Assembly (NCBI RefSeq): GCF_001717955.1
Contig: NZ_CP014168.1
Coordinates: forward strand, 1,712,001-1,776,000
Source: Sphingomonas panacis
GTDB taxonomy: Bacteria; Pseudomonadota; Alphaproteobacteria; Sphingomonadales; Sphingomonadaceae
Direction: 5' to 3'
DNA length: 64,000 nt
The position numbers were made by a program, and so were the translations under genes. Under the pieces are notes generated by a model. It saw only the letters and a list, made by a program, of their open reading frames with translations. It was not told where the DNA came from and searched no databases. Positions within the stretch are counted from its first letter, which is position 1. Every line of letters starts with the position of its first letter. This document shows positions 25,730-35,199 of this stretch, piece after piece.

Positions 25730-27016
25730 ATGACGCTCCACGCTTTTCGCGGCGAACTGCTGTCGGTGCCGCGCGATCCGCTGCGCGATGCCGACGCGGT
25801 GCGCCACGAGGCCGACGGGCTGCTCGTCGTCGAGGACGGTATCGTCGTCGCGCGCGGCGCTTACGCCGATCTCGCCGAGCGCTTCGCCGATGTGCCGGTC
25901 GAGCCGCTGCCCGGCCTGATCGTGCCCGGCTTCATCGACGCGCATGTCCATTACCCGCAGATGGACAGAATCGCCGCGCACGGCGAACAGTTGCTCGACT
26001 GGCTGACGCGGCACATCTTCCCTGCGGAAAAAGCCTTCGCCCATCGCGCGCACGCCGATGCCGTCGCCGATGCGTTTCTCACCGAGCTGCTGCGCAACGG
26101 CACGACCAGCGCTTTGGTGTTCCCGACCGTCCACGAACACTCCGTCGATGCGCTGTTCGAAGCGGCGCTGGCGCGGCGGATGCGGATCGTGTCGGGCAAG
26201 GTGCTGATGGACCTCGGGCCGGAGGGCCTCGCCGACACGCCCGACACCGCACGCACCGGCAGCGAGGCGCTGATCGCGCGGTGGCGCGGGCGCGGACGGC
26301 TCGGCTATGCGGTGACGCCACGCTTCGCGCTGACCTCGTCGGATGCGCAATTGCAGGTCGCCGGCGATCTGGTCGCCGCGCACCCCGAGGTGCTGATGCA
26401 CACGCACCTCGCCGAGAACGTGCGTGAGTGCGATGCGGTCGCCGCGCGCTTCCCCGATGCGTACCATTATCTCGACGCGTATGATCGCTTCGGGCTGGTC
26501 ACGCCGCGCTCGGTGTTCGCGCACGGCGTCCATCTGTCCGACCGCGCCTGCACGCGGCTGGCGGAAACGGGCGCGGGCATCGCGGTGTGCCCGAGTTCGA
26601 ACCTGTTCCTCGGATCGGGCTTCTTCGATTTTCGCCAGGCCGATGCGCACGGCGTCGCCTTCGGCCTTGGCACCGATGTCGGCGCGGGCACGACCTTCTC
26701 GATGCTTCACACGGCGGGCCTTGCCTATCAGGCGGCGCTCGCGCGCGACTATCCGCTCGATCCGTTCCGCGCTCTGTATCTGGCGACGGCGGGGAGCGCG
26801 GCCTTGCTCCACATCGCCGACCGCGTCGGCGCGCTCGAGGTTGGGCAGGAGGCCGATTTCGTCGTGCTCGACTGCGCCGCGACCCCGCTGCTCGCGCGCC
26901 GCACGGCGGGCGCCGGGTTGGCGGAACGGCTGTTCGCGCTCCAGATCCTCGCCGACGATCGCGCGATCGCGCGGACCTATGTGATGGGCGACTGCGCATG
27001 GAGTCGTTCCGCCTGA
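25730..27016 (+). CDS. guaD: Guanine deaminase
   Basis: A 428-residue amidohydrolase: metal-binding PGFIDAHVHYPQMD, FPAEKAFAHRAHAD, THLAENVREC and LGTDVGAGTTFSM. These match GuaD, which converts guanine to xanthine. It starts one base after uraH. Xanthine dehydrogenase, the next step, is not in this window. Confidence 0.92.
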   Translation: MTLHAFRGELLSVPRDPLRDADAVRHEADGLLVVEDGIVVARGAYADLAERFADVPVEPLPGLIVPGFIDAHVHYPQMDRIAAHGEQLLDWLTRHIFPAEKAFAHRAHADAVADAFLTELLRNGTTSALVFPTVHEHSVDALFEAALARRMRIVSGKVLMDLGPEGLADTPDTARTGSEALIARWRGRGRLGYAVTPRFALTSSDAQLQVAGDLVAAHPEVLMHTHLAENVRECDAVAARFPDAYHYLDAYDRFGLVTPRSVFAHGVHLSDRACTRLAETGAGIAVCPSSNLFLGSGFFDFRQADAHGVAFGLGTDVGAGTTFSMLHTAGLAYQAALARDYPLDPFRALYLATAGSAALLHIADRVGALEVGQEADFVVLDCAATPLLARRTAGAGLAERLFALQILADDRAIARTYVMGDCAWSRSA

Positions 27017-27018
27017 AT

Positions 27019-27039
27019 CCCTCTCCCAACGGGAGAGGG
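27019..27039. repeat. Short GC hairpin after guaD
   Basis: CCCTCTCCC-AAC-GGGAGAGGG, perfect 9-bp stem directly after the guaD stop and before the 96-bp gap to the deaminase gene. Possible attenuator or terminator with only a TTTT downstream. Confidence 0.5.
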
Positions 27040-27112
27040 ACATGCTTTTGCGCAACGCAGTCGCACAATCATTGCATTTGATGCCGCACCGCAGCACCCC
27101 TAAGCTGCCCGC

Positions 27113-28126
27113 ATGACCGATCTCGACACTTTCATCACCGGGCTGCCCAAGGCCGAGCTTCACCTCCACATCGAGGGCAGCCTCGAACCCGAGCTGATGT
27201 TCGCGCTGGCCAAGCGCAATGCGGTGACGATCCCTTATGCCTCAATCGAGGACATCCGCGCGGCCTATGCGTTCGGCAACCTTCAGGATTTCCTCGACAT
27301 CTATTACGCCGGCGCCGACGTGCTGCGCACCGCCCGAGATTTCCACGATCTCGCCGCCGCCTATTTCGACCGTGCCGCTGCGGACGGCGTGCTCCATGCC
27401 GAGATCATGTTCGATCCGCAGACGCACACCGCGCGGGGCGTGGCCTTCGAAACCGTGATCGAGGGACTGCTGTCGGGCATGGCCGAGGCGGAGGCGAAAC
27501 ACGGCATCACCAGCAGCCTCATCATGAGCTTCCTGCGCCACCTGAGCGAAGACGATGCGTTCGCGACCCTCGCCGAGGCCGGGCCGTGGCTCGACCGGAT
27601 CGCGGCGGTTGGCCTCGATTCGTCCGAAGTCGGCCACCCGCCCGAGAAGTTCGCGCGCGTCTTCGCCGCCGCGGCCGCCAAGGGCCTCAAGCTGGTCGCG
27701 CACGCCGGTGAGGAAGGCCCGCCCGCTTATGTGTGGGAAGCGCTCGATGTGCTGCATGTCGATCGTATCGACCACGGTAACCGCGCGCTTGAGGACGAAG
27801 CGCTGGTCGCGCGGCTGGTGGCGGAGGGCATGACGCTGACGGTCTGCCCGCTCTCCAACCTCAAATTGTGCGTCGTGCCCGAGATCGCCGCGCATCCGAT
27901 CGACCGGATGCTCGCGCTCGGCCTCAAAGCAACGATCAATTCGGACGATCCCGCCTATTTCGGCGGCTATGTCGGCGACAATTACCGTGCGATCGCCGGT
28001 GGCAAGGGGCTGGACCGCGCCGCGCTGGCGACGCTTGCGCGCAACAGCTTCACCGGATCGTTCCTGCCGGCGGAGACGATCGCGGCGCACCTCGCGCGGA
28101 TCGATGCGTTCGTGGCGGCGCAGTGA
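27113..28126 (+). CDS. Adenine/adenosine deaminase (Add family, adenine-type motif)
   Basis: A 337-residue zinc deaminase: KAELHLHIEGSLEPE, LVAHAGEEGPP, IDHGNRALED and NSDDPAYFGG. The segment GLDSSEVGHPPEKFARVF is characteristic of the adenine deaminase (Aah1-like) branch rather than E. coli adenosine deaminase. It would turn adenine into hypoxanthine for the same oxidative route. The stop overlaps the ATG of the nucleoside hydrolase (TGATG). Confidence 0.85.
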   Translation: MTDLDTFITGLPKAELHLHIEGSLEPELMFALAKRNAVTIPYASIEDIRAAYAFGNLQDFLDIYYAGADVLRTARDFHDLAAAYFDRAAADGVLHAEIMFDPQTHTARGVAFETVIEGLLSGMAEAEAKHGITSSLIMSFLRHLSEDDAFATLAEAGPWLDRIAAVGLDSSEVGHPPEKFARVFAAAAAKGLKLVAHAGEEGPPAYVWEALDVLHVDRIDHGNRALEDEALVARLVAEGMTLTVCPLSNLKLCVVPEIAAHPIDRMLALGLKATINSDDPAYFGGYVGDNYRAIAGGKGLDRAALATLARNSFTGSFLPAETIAAHLARIDAFVAAQ

Positions 28127-29301
28127 TGCGGACACCCTCCGTTCCCCCGCGAAAGCGGGGGTCCAGGGCCACGAACGTTGGCGCTGCTTGGCTCTGGACC
28201 CCCGCTTTCGCGGGGGAACTGGTGTGTGTGGTGTTGGCGTTGCTTGTCGCGCTTGGAACGGCGCACGCCGACACACCCAAGCGCAAGGTCATCATCGATG
28301 ACGAGGGCTTCGGGCTGATGCACCTGATGCTGCTCGAAGACCCGAATGTCGAAGTGCTCGGCCTCACCACCGTATCGGGCAATGTCTGGGCGAACCGCGC
28401 GACCGCGATGGCGCTGCGCGGGCTGGAGATCGCGCACCGCACCGACGTGCCGGTGGTGCAGGGCGCGACCTTCCCGCTCGTCAACACCGAGGCGGCGACC
28501 GATCGCTGGGAAGCGCTCTACGGCAAGCTTACGTGGAAGGGCGCGTGGATGAAGCATTGGGTCGAGCCGACCCAGCAAAGCACGCCCGCCTATTTCGGCC
28601 CCGACGATCCGGTCGATCTGCCCGGCGGCAACCCCACCCACAAGGCGGCGGACGAGATCGCCGCCACTTTCCTGATCCGCATGGTGCATCGCTATCCCGG
28701 CGAGGTGACGATCCTCGCGGCGGGGCCGTTCACCAATCTCGCGCTGGCGCAGCGGCTCGATCCGGCGTTCGCGGGGCTGGCGAAGGAGCTGGTCTATATG
28801 GGCGGCAGCCTCAACCCGCATCAGGTGCTGACCGGCACCTCGGCGAGCGATTTCGCGCGCGAATACACCAACACTCCGCGCCGCGAGTTCAACGCGCGGT
28901 TCGATCCCGAGGCGGCAAGCATCGTCGCGCGCGCGCCGTGGCGCAAAATCGTCGCGGTGCCGGTCGATCCCTCGACCGCGACCGAACTCAGCCCGGCACT
29001 GCTTGCGCGGCTGGCCAAGGTCGCGCCGGGAGACGTGGCGAAATTCATAGGCGCGATGGAGCCGGGCCTCCCGCTGTGGGATGAAACGGCGGCGGCGGTG
29101 TGGCTCGATCCGGGAATCGTGACAGAGCGCGAGACGCTGTTCGTCGATTACAACACCATCTTCTCGGCAGGCTATGGCGACATGCTGTCGTGGCGCGAGG
29201 GCTATCAGCCGGGGTTGGGCGAGCGGAAGGCGGAGGTGGTGCGCGCGGTCGATCCGAAGCGGTTAGAGGCGCTGATGGTGCGCGAGATCGGGCGAAAATA
29301 A
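28126..29301 (+). CDS. Secreted nucleoside-hydrolase-family protein
   Basis: A 391-residue protein of the inosine-uridine nucleoside hydrolase fold: EVLGLTTVSGNVWANRAT, VTILAAGPFTNLALAQRL, ELVYMGGSLN. The calcium-binding motif usually written DxDxGxDD reads IIDDEGFGLM here, so the paired Asp are missing. The first 31 codons are mostly a family B repeat (28141-28219), and the hydrophobic export segment (LVCVVLALLVALGTAHA) follows it. The ATG at 28126 is coupled to the deaminase stop. A shorter start in the GTG/TTG run at 28221-28237 would remove the repeat. Activity is uncertain. Confidence 0.75.
   Translation: MRTPSVPPRKRGSRATNVGAAWLWTPAFAGELVCVVLALLVALGTAHADTPKRKVIIDDEGFGLMHLMLLEDPNVEVLGLTTVSGNVWANRATAMALRGLEIAHRTDVPVVQGATFPLVNTEAATDRWEALYGKLTWKGAWMKHWVEPTQQSTPAYFGPDDPVDLPGGNPTHKAADEIAATFLIRMVHRYPGEVTILAAGPFTNLALAQRLDPAFAGLAKELVYMGGSLNPHQVLTGTSASDFAREYTNTPRREFNARFDPEAASIVARAPWRKIVAVPVDPSTATELSPALLARLAKVAPGDVAKFIGAMEPGLPLWDETAAAVWLDPGIVTERETLFVDYNTIFSAGYGDMLSWREGYQPGLGERKAEVVRAVDPKRLEALMVREIGRK
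28141..28219. repeat. Family B inverted repeat at 5' end of nucleoside hydrolase gene
   Basis: Perfect 26-bp arms, 28141-28166 and 28194-28219, starting GTTCCCCCGCGAAAGCGGGG, with a 27-base loop. Read in frame it encodes peptide such as PPRKRGSRA and LWTPAFAGE, as seen in other copies. Confidence 0.9.
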
Positions 29302-29306
29302 CGCCC

Positions 29307-29417
29307 CCGTTCGCCCCGAGCGAAATCGAGGGCAGGTGCCTCGACTTCGGCCCCTTGGGCCGAAGTTCATCCTGAGCGGCTGGCTTGCCAGGCAGCCGAA
29401 GGGCTCGGCACGAACGG
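29307..29417. repeat. Family A repeat, long degenerate copy
   Basis: Left end CCGTTCGCCCCGAGCGAAAT, right end CGGCACGAACGG, with internal shorter hairpins. Fills the gap between the last purine gene and the clpA terminator. Confidence 0.75.
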
Positions 29418-29441
29418 TTGAAAGGGGTGGCGCGTAAAAAA

Positions 29442-29465
29442 AGGCCCGGTCTCGCGACCGGGCCT
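29442..29465 (-). terminator. Rho-independent terminator of clpA
   Basis: Perfect 10-bp stem AGGCCCGGTC/GACCGGGCCT with a TCGC loop. On the minus strand it is followed by a run of seven U residues (the A tract at 29436-29442). It lies 8 bp after the clpA stop and is convergent with the purine cluster. Confidence 0.9.
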
Positions 29466-29472
29466 GCTTGGA

Positions 29473-31791
29473 TCACTCCGTCGGCGTTTCCGCCTTGGCG
29501 GTGGACTTGCCCTTCTTCGGCTTCTTCGGCGCGGCGGGTACGATCTCGAACGAGAGCGCATTGTCCTTCATCTTCACGCTGACCTCGCCGCCATGCACCA
29601 GCTTGCCGAACAGCAGTTCCTCGGCGAGCGGCTGCTTGATCTTCTCCTGGATCAGGCGGCCCATCGGGCGGGCGCCGTAGAGCTTGTCATAGCCCTTGGC
29701 GGTGAGCCACGTCTTCGATTCGTCGTCGAGCGTGATGTGGACGTTGCGATCGGCGAGTTGCAGTTCGAGCTGGAGGATGAACTTGTCCACCACCCGCGCG
29801 ACCACTTCGGTCGGCAGGTATCCGAACGGCACGATCGCATCGAGCCGGTTGCGGAACTCCGGCGTGAACATCTTCTGCACGGCCTGCTCGTCCTCGCCCT
29901 CGCGGGTGAGGTTGCCGAAGCCCAATGTCTCGCGCGCCATGTCGGATGCGCCGGCATTGGTAGTCATGATCAGGATGACGTTGCGGAAATCGACCGTCTT
30001 GCCGTGCTGGTCGGTCAGCCGCCCGTTGTCCATCACCTGCAGCAGGATGTTGAACAGGTCCGGGTGCGCCTTCTCGATCTCGTCGAGCAACAGCACGCAA
30101 TGCGGCTGCTGATCGACCGCATCGGTGAGCAGGCCGCCCTGATCGAACCCGACATAGCCGGGGGGCGCGCCGATCAGCCGTGAGACCGAATGCCGCTCCA
30201 TATATTCGCTCATGTCGAAGCGCTGGAGCGGAATGCCCATGATCGTGGCGAGCTGCTTGGCGACTTCGGTCTTGCCGACGCCGGTCGGGCCGGTGAACAG
30301 ATAGTTGCCGATCGGCTTTTCCGGGTCGCGCAGGCCGGCGCGGCTGAGTTTGATCGCCGAGGCGAGCTTCTCGATCGCGGCGTTCTGGCCGAACACCACC
30401 CGCTTGAGATCGGTCTCAAGCGATTCGAGCGCCTTGGTGTCGTCGGTCGACACCGATTTCGGCGGGATGCGCGCCATCGTCGCGATCACGGCCTCGATCT
30501 CGCGGCTGGTGATGGTCTTCTTGCGCTTGGCGAGCGGCACCAGCATCTGCATCGCGCCGACTTCGTCGATCACGTCGATCGCCTTGTCGGGCAGCTTGCG
30601 GTCATTGATGTAGCGCGCGCTGAGCTCAACCGCCGACTTGATCGCGTCGGGGGTGTATTTGACCTTGTGATGGTCCTCGAACGCCGAGCGCAGCCCGGCG
30701 AGGATCTTGATCGTGTCCTCGATCGTCGGCTCGTTGACGTCGATCTTCTGGAACCGGCGCAGCAGCGCGCGATCCTTCTCGAAGTGGTTGCGGAACTCCT
30801 TGTACGTGGTCGAGCCGATGCAGCGGATCGTGCCGCCCGACAGCGCCGGCTTGAGCAGGTTGGAGGCGTCCATCGCGCCGCCGCTGGTGGCGCCGGCACC
30901 GATCACGGTGTGGATCTCGTCGATGAACAGCACCGCGTGCGGCAGCTTCTCGAGTTCGTTGACGACCGCCTTCAGCCGCTCCTCGAAATCGCCGCGATAG
31001 CGCGTTCCGGCGAGCAGCGCGCCCATGTCGAGCGAATAGATCACCGCCGGCAGCAGCACCTCGGGCACGTCACCCTCGACGATCTTGCGCGCGAGACCTT
31101 CGGCGATCGCGGTCTTGCCGACGCCGGGATCGCCCACATACAGCGGGTTGTTCTTCGAACGGCGGCACAGGATCTGCACCGTGCGATCGACCTCGGGGCC
31201 ACGCCCGATCAGCGGATCGACCTTGCCGTTCTTCGCCTTCTCGTTGAGATCGACGGTGAACTGCTTGAGCGCGCTCTCCGCCTTGCCCTTGGCCTCGGCC
31301 TTGGGCTTTTCTTCTTCCGCGCCCTTCACTTCACGAGGCTCGGGAGCGGCGCCGCCCTTGCCGACGCCATGCGATATGAAGCTGACGGCATCGAGACGGC
31401 TCATGTCCTGCTGCTGGAGGAAATAGACGGCGTAGCTTTCGCGTTCGGAGAACAAGGCGACGAGCACGTTTGCGCCGGTCACCTCGTCGCGCCCCGACGA
31501 CTGGACGTGCAGGATCGCGCGCTGCACGACGCGCTGGAAGCCACTGGTCGGCGACGGATCGGTCGCGGTATCGACTTTCAGCGCTTCGAGTTCGGTATCG
31601 AGATACTGCGCGACAGTGGTTTTTAGCTCGCCGAGATCGACCCCGCACGACGCCATTACCTTCGAGGCGTGTTCATCATCGACCAGCGCGAGCAGCAGAT
31701 GCTCGAGCGTGGCATATTCGTGGCGCCGCGACGACGCGGCTTCAAGCGCCTTGTGGAGCGTGGTTTCCAGCGCGGAGGCGAAAGAGGGCAT
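29473..31791 (-). CDS. clpA: ATP-dependent Clp protease ATP-binding subunit ClpA
   Basis: A 772-residue Hsp100 unfoldase: N-terminal Clp repeat domain ([20 protein letters not shown]), first AAA+ module with GDPGVGKTA, second with GPTGVGKTE, and a Lys-rich C-terminus (KKPKKGKST). It feeds substrates to ClpP with help from the ClpS adaptor. The ATG at 31791 with an upstream GGAG is preferred over a frame extension to 31815. clpS and clpP are not adjacent. Confidence 0.96.
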   Translation of the reverse strand: MPSFASALETTLHKALEAASSRRHEYATLEHLLLALVDDEHASKVMASCGVDLGELKTTVAQYLDTELEALKVDTATDPSPTSGFQRVVQRAILHVQSSGRDEVTGANVLVALFSERESYAVYFLQQQDMSRLDAVSFISHGVGKGGAAPEPREVKGAEEEKPKAEAKGKAESALKQFTVDLNEKAKNGKVDPLIGRGPEVDRTVQILCRRSKNNPLYVGDPGVGKTAIAEGLARKIVEGDVPEVLLPAVIYSLDMGALLAGTRYRGDFEERLKAVVNELEKLPHAVLFIDEIHTVIGAGATSGGAMDASNLLKPALSGGTIRCIGSTTYKEFRNHFEKDRALLRRFQKIDVNEPTIEDTIKILAGLRSAFEDHHKVKYTPDAIKSAVELSARYINDRKLPDKAIDVIDEVGAMQMLVPLAKRKKTITSREIEAVIATMARIPPKSVSTDDTKALESLETDLKRVVFGQNAAIEKLASAIKLSRAGLRDPEKPIGNYLFTGPTGVGKTEVAKQLATIMGIPLQRFDMSEYMERHSVSRLIGAPPGYVGFDQGGLLTDAVDQQPHCVLLLDEIEKAHPDLFNILLQVMDNGRLTDQHGKTVDFRNVILIMTTNAGASDMARETLGFGNLTREGEDEQAVQKMFTPEFRNRLDAIVPFGYLPTEVVARVVDKFILQLELQLADRNVHITLDDESKTWLTAKGYDKLYGARPMGRLIQEKIKQPLAEELLFGKLVHGGEVSVKMKDNALSFEIVPAAPKKPKKGKSTAKAETPTE

Positions 31792-31927
31792 TATGATACT
31801 CCATGCGGGCCGCAAGCAGACGCGCGGCCCTTTCCGACTATGTTGGAAGGCGAGGGGTTCGCATCAAGCACTTGAAATGCGCCTGCCCGCCCTGTTTCGC
31901 GTTCGCCGCCCGGTCTGGCGGGGGCGG

Positions 31928-32125
31928 TCATCTCCGAAAGAGATCGTCGGCGATGGTGCGGTGCTTGCTGGCACGCTCTATCTGCTGGCGGCTGCGCGCG
32001 ATTTCACCCTCCAGCGCCACGATGCGCGCGGCAAGTTCGTCGAGCGAGAGGCGTTCGAGATCCTGCCGCACCAGTTGAGAGAGCGGATCGGTCGGGTTTT
32101 TCGCGAGAATCTCGTCGAAGTCCAT
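31928..32125 (-). CDS. DUF1192 protein
   Basis: A 65-residue acidic helical protein MDFDEILAKNPTDPLSQLV, then LSLDELAARIVALEGEIARS, matching DUF1192, a small alphaproteobacterial family of unknown function with a predicted coiled coil. Start chosen at the ATG at 32125; the upstream extension is unlike the family. Divergent from the quinone oxidoreductase gene. Between its stop and clpA there are 136 bp with no further gene. Confidence 0.85.
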   Translation of the reverse strand: MDFDEILAKNPTDPLSQLVRQDLERLSLDELAARIVALEGEIARSRQQIERASKHRTIADDLFRR

Positions 32126-32208
32126 GCCCGGATCGTTGACCGATGCGCGGGCGATGTCAATAAGGCCAGGGGGTGGGCGGTAATCCCGCGCGGGGGAGTT
32201 GCGTAGCA

Positions 32209-33213
32209 ATGGATGCGATACCGACGATGATGCGGGCGATCGACCCTGAGTCGCCCGGCGGACCCGAAGTGTTGCGAATCGTCGAACGGCCGGTTCCGAC
32301 GGTCGCCGCCGGCGACGTGCTGGTCCGCGTGGCGGCGGCGGGGGTCAACCGCCCCGACGTGCTTCAGCGCAAGGGCGGCTATCCGCCGCCGCCCGGCGCG
32401 CCTTCGATTCCCGGTCTCGAAATCTCCGGTGAGGTGGTCGCGGTGGGTGAGGGGGCCGGCTCCGAGCTGCTCGGCCAGCCGGTCTGCGCGCTTCTCGCCG
32501 GTGGTGGCTATGCCGAATATGCCAGCGTGCCGGCCGGGCAGTGCCTGCCCGTGCCCGAGACGCTGTCGATGCTCGAGGCGGCGGCGTTGCCCGAGACATT
32601 GTTCACCGTCTGGACCAATTTGTTCGAGCGCGCCTATGCGATCGAGGGCGACACCGTGCTGGTGCATGGCGGTACCAGCGGCATCGGCACGATGGCGATC
32701 AGCCTTGCCAAGCTGTTCGGGCTGACGATCATCGTCACTGCCGGCAGCGATGCGAAATGCGCTGCGGCGCTCGGCCTCGGCGCGGATCACGCGATCAATT
32801 ACGCCACGCAGGATTTCGTCGCCGAGGTCCGCGCGATCACCGCCGGGGTCGGGGTGGCGGCGGTGCTCGACATGGTCGGCGGCGATTATCTGCCGCGCAA
32901 CCTCAAATGCCTCGCCGATGATGGCCGCCACGTTTCGATCGCGGTGCAGCGCGGCGCCACCGCCGAAATCCCCATCTTCGAGATCATGCGGCGCCGGCTG
33001 ACGCTGACCGGATCGACACTGCGCTCGCGCGACACCGCGTTCAAATCGCTCGTCGCCGACGAGCTTCACCGCACCGTCTGGCCACATATCGAGGCCGGGC
33101 GGCTGCGCCCGGTGATGGACCGCAGCTTCCCGCTCGCCGAAGCCGCCGACGCGCACCGGCGGATGGAGGCGGGCGACCATATCGGCAAGATCGTGCTGAC
33201 GATGGCCGACTGA
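32209..33213 (+). CDS. NAD(P)H quinone oxidoreductase, PIG3-type zinc-free MDR
   Basis: A 334-residue medium-chain reductase: VLVRVAAAGVNRPDVLQRKG, GLEISGEVVAVG, VLVHGGTSGIGTMAISLAK (nucleotide-binding motif), HIGKIVLTM at the end. This is the quinone oxidoreductase/PIG3 family that reduces quinones or reactive carbonyls with NADPH. ATG at 32209 is used; the in-frame ATG at 32227 (MRAIDPE) is the next possibility. Confidence 0.9.
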   Translation: MDAIPTMMRAIDPESPGGPEVLRIVERPVPTVAAGDVLVRVAAAGVNRPDVLQRKGGYPPPPGAPSIPGLEISGEVVAVGEGAGSELLGQPVCALLAGGGYAEYASVPAGQCLPVPETLSMLEAAALPETLFTVWTNLFERAYAIEGDTVLVHGGTSGIGTMAISLAKLFGLTIIVTAGSDAKCAAALGLGADHAINYATQDFVAEVRAITAGVGVAAVLDMVGGDYLPRNLKCLADDGRHVSIAVQRGATAEIPIFEIMRRRLTLTGSTLRSRDTAFKSLVADELHRTVWPHIEAGRLRPVMDRSFPLAEAADAHRRMEAGDHIGKIVLTMAD

Positions 33214-33216
33214 GAC

Positions 33217-33813
33217 ATGGCGCACGCCGACCCGATCGTCGCGCGAGACCAGCATATCCGCAGCGCGATCCTCGGCGCCATCGTGCTCTATGCGGCGGCG
33301 GTGCTGCTGTTCACCGATCGCGCGCTGGTGATCGGCAGCCGTCCGTTGGTGATGCCCGGCGCCAGCATCCCGGTGTCGGCCGCGCCCAAGGGCTATGTCG
33401 ATGCGCTCGACCAATATGGCGTGCATTCGCCCAAGCTGGCGCACAGCCCGTTCTACCTGTCGCGTAAGCCCGCCATCGCGCCGCCGCCGGTCGAACGCGC
33501 GCCGCTCGCGGTCGATCGGCTGCATTTCGGCTATTCGATCATCGAGACGAGCATCCTCGGCGCGCCGTATTGGTACAGCAAGGATGACGGCTATGTCGTC
33601 TACTACGAAACGCTGCGCGAATATGTCTACGCGCCCGTCACCGACGATTACATGCGCCAGGTGAAATTGCCGGGGCCGAAGCCGCTGTCGAGCCAGTCGT
33701 TCCCGTGGTGGCAGCATGTCTGGGGCTGGGTCTTCCCGCTCGCGCTGGCGGGGTGGGGGCTGTTCGAAGTCGGCGCGGTACGGCGCTGGCGCGAGGCCGA
33801 AGGGCTGATCTGA
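33217..33813 (+). CDS. Membrane protein of unknown function
   Basis: A 198-residue protein I do not recognise. It has one hydrophobic helix near residues 17-33 (AILGAIVLYAAAVLLF), a periplasmic-type middle rich in Tyr and Pro (GAPYWYSKDDGYVVYYETLR), and a second helix near 167-187 (WGWVFPLALAGWGLFEVGAV). It starts three bases after the oxidoreductase stop and is probably in its operon. Confidence 0.65.
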   Translation: MAHADPIVARDQHIRSAILGAIVLYAAAVLLFTDRALVIGSRPLVMPGASIPVSAAPKGYVDALDQYGVHSPKLAHSPFYLSRKPAIAPPPVERAPLAVDRLHFGYSIIETSILGAPYWYSKDDGYVVYYETLREYVYAPVTDDYMRQVKLPGPKPLSSQSFPWWQHVWGWVFPLALAGWGLFEVGAVRRWREAEGLI

Positions 33814-33880
33814 TCGGTCGCGGTGCGCTGCGCGCCAGAGGATATGTATGCAGGATAGAGCGTGATGACATTCCCTCCAC

Positions 33881-33954
33881 CCGTTCGTGCTGCGTAGGGA
33901 TCGAGCAGGCGCTTGCGCCCTTCGGGCTACTCGGCCGTTACTCAGGGCGAACGG
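33881..33954. repeat. Family A repeat remnant
   Basis: CCGTTCGTGCTG at the left and CTCAGGGCGAACGG at the right, with a diverged centre. It lies in the 206-bp gap 33814-34019, in which I see no gene. Confidence 0.65.
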
Positions 33955-34019
33955 AGCGGACTCAACGTAAGTCGCGCGATCCGCCTTGACTTGGTTCGGG
34001 GCGGGCCTGAGATGCTCGC

Positions 34020-35036
34020 ATGCGTCGCGTGGGAGAAATCGACCTGCCGGATCGACTCGCGCCGGGGATTCCCGCGTGGGTGACGCAGATCGGCGTCGGC
34101 CTGCTGTGCGTTGGCGCCGGCTGGGTCGTGCGCTTCTTCTTCGATCTGATCTCGCCGGGCACCGGGCCGTTCGCGCTCGTCTTCCCGGCGCTGATCCTGG
34201 CGACATTGTTCGCGCGCTGGCCGGCGGGCGTGCTGACCGCGGCGATTTCGATTCTCTACGCCTGGCGCGTCGTGCTCGTCAAAGAAGGCCCGACCAGCGC
34301 CTCGCTCGCCGATCCGACCGGAATCCACCGCATGCTGGTGATTTCGGCGGCGGCGGCGATCACGATCTTCATCGCCGAAGGGTTCCGCCGCGCGGTGCGC
34401 CACGCCGTCGCCGAGCGTGACCGCGAGATTGCCGACCGCGACCTGTTCCTCGCCGAGTTCGATCACCGGATGAAGAACAATTTCGCGATCGTCGCGGGGT
34501 TGCTCGATATGCAGAAGCGCCGTGCCCAAGACCCCGCCACCGCCGCCGCGCTGGAGACGGCGCGGATGCGGGTCGAGAGCATCGCCCAGGCGCACCGCCA
34601 CCTCTATCGCGGCGGCGACCGGCTCGGCGTGGTCGAAATGGGGGATTACCTCCACCAGCTCTGCGGGGCGCTGGCCGAGGCGCTTTTCCTCAGCGGCAAG
34701 GTGACTCTGGTGTGCGAGGCGGACAAGGCGCAGGTGCCGCGCGACCGCGCCGTGTCGATCGGGCTGATCGTCAACGAACTCGTCACCAATGCCGCCAAAC
34801 ACGCGTTCGTCGGGCGCGAGACCGGGCGGATCGAGGTGACGTTCCGCAATCGTGGCGGCGGCTGGGCGCTGGGCGTCGCCGACAACGGCGTCGGCCTGCC
34901 GTCCAGCAGCACATCCGTGCCGCCCGGCAGCCTCGGCACGCGGCTGATCGACGCCTTCGCCCGCCAGGCCGAGGGGCGGCTTCACACCGAAAGCGGGCCG
35001 ACCGGCACGCGAGTCACGCTCGACCTGCAAGCCTGA
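34020..35036 (+). CDS. Sensor histidine kinase, HisKA_2 type
   Basis: A 338-residue kinase with three to four N-terminal membrane helices (about residues 20-125, DUF4118-like), a short coiled coil, the HisKA_2 dimerisation domain with phosphoacceptor His in FDHRMKNNFAIVAGL, and an ATPase domain (IVNELVTNAAKHAF, LGVADNGVGLP, GSLGTRLI). HisKA_2 kinases in alphaproteobacteria often feed general stress or light signalling. No response regulator is adjacent, so it is an orphan. The stimulus is unknown. Confidence 0.88.
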   Translation: MRRVGEIDLPDRLAPGIPAWVTQIGVGLLCVGAGWVVRFFFDLISPGTGPFALVFPALILATLFARWPAGVLTAAISILYAWRVVLVKEGPTSASLADPTGIHRMLVISAAAAITIFIAEGFRRAVRHAVAERDREIADRDLFLAEFDHRMKNNFAIVAGLLDMQKRRAQDPATAAALETARMRVESIAQAHRHLYRGGDRLGVVEMGDYLHQLCGALAEALFLSGKVTLVCEADKAQVPRDRAVSIGLIVNELVTNAAKHAFVGRETGRIEVTFRNRGGGWALGVADNGVGLPSSSTSVPPGSLGTRLIDAFARQAEGRLHTESGPTGTRVTLDLQA

Positions 35037-35199
35037 CCGACGCGACAAATCCTGTTGCCCGCGGCCGGCCTTTCGTTCAAAAGAAAGGTAGCGGTCACAT
35101 GGCTTTAGCCGGGTCGTCCGTCTCCTCGGAAATTTCGCGCGATCGTTCCAGATGCGAAATGCCGGGGCAATGATGATAACGCTAACAGGAGAGGCGTCG

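Noticed and set aside
32126..32209. N-terminal extension of DUF1192 to 32209
   Set aside because: Extra residues lack similarity to the short conserved family, and the extension would overlap the divergent oxidoreductase start.
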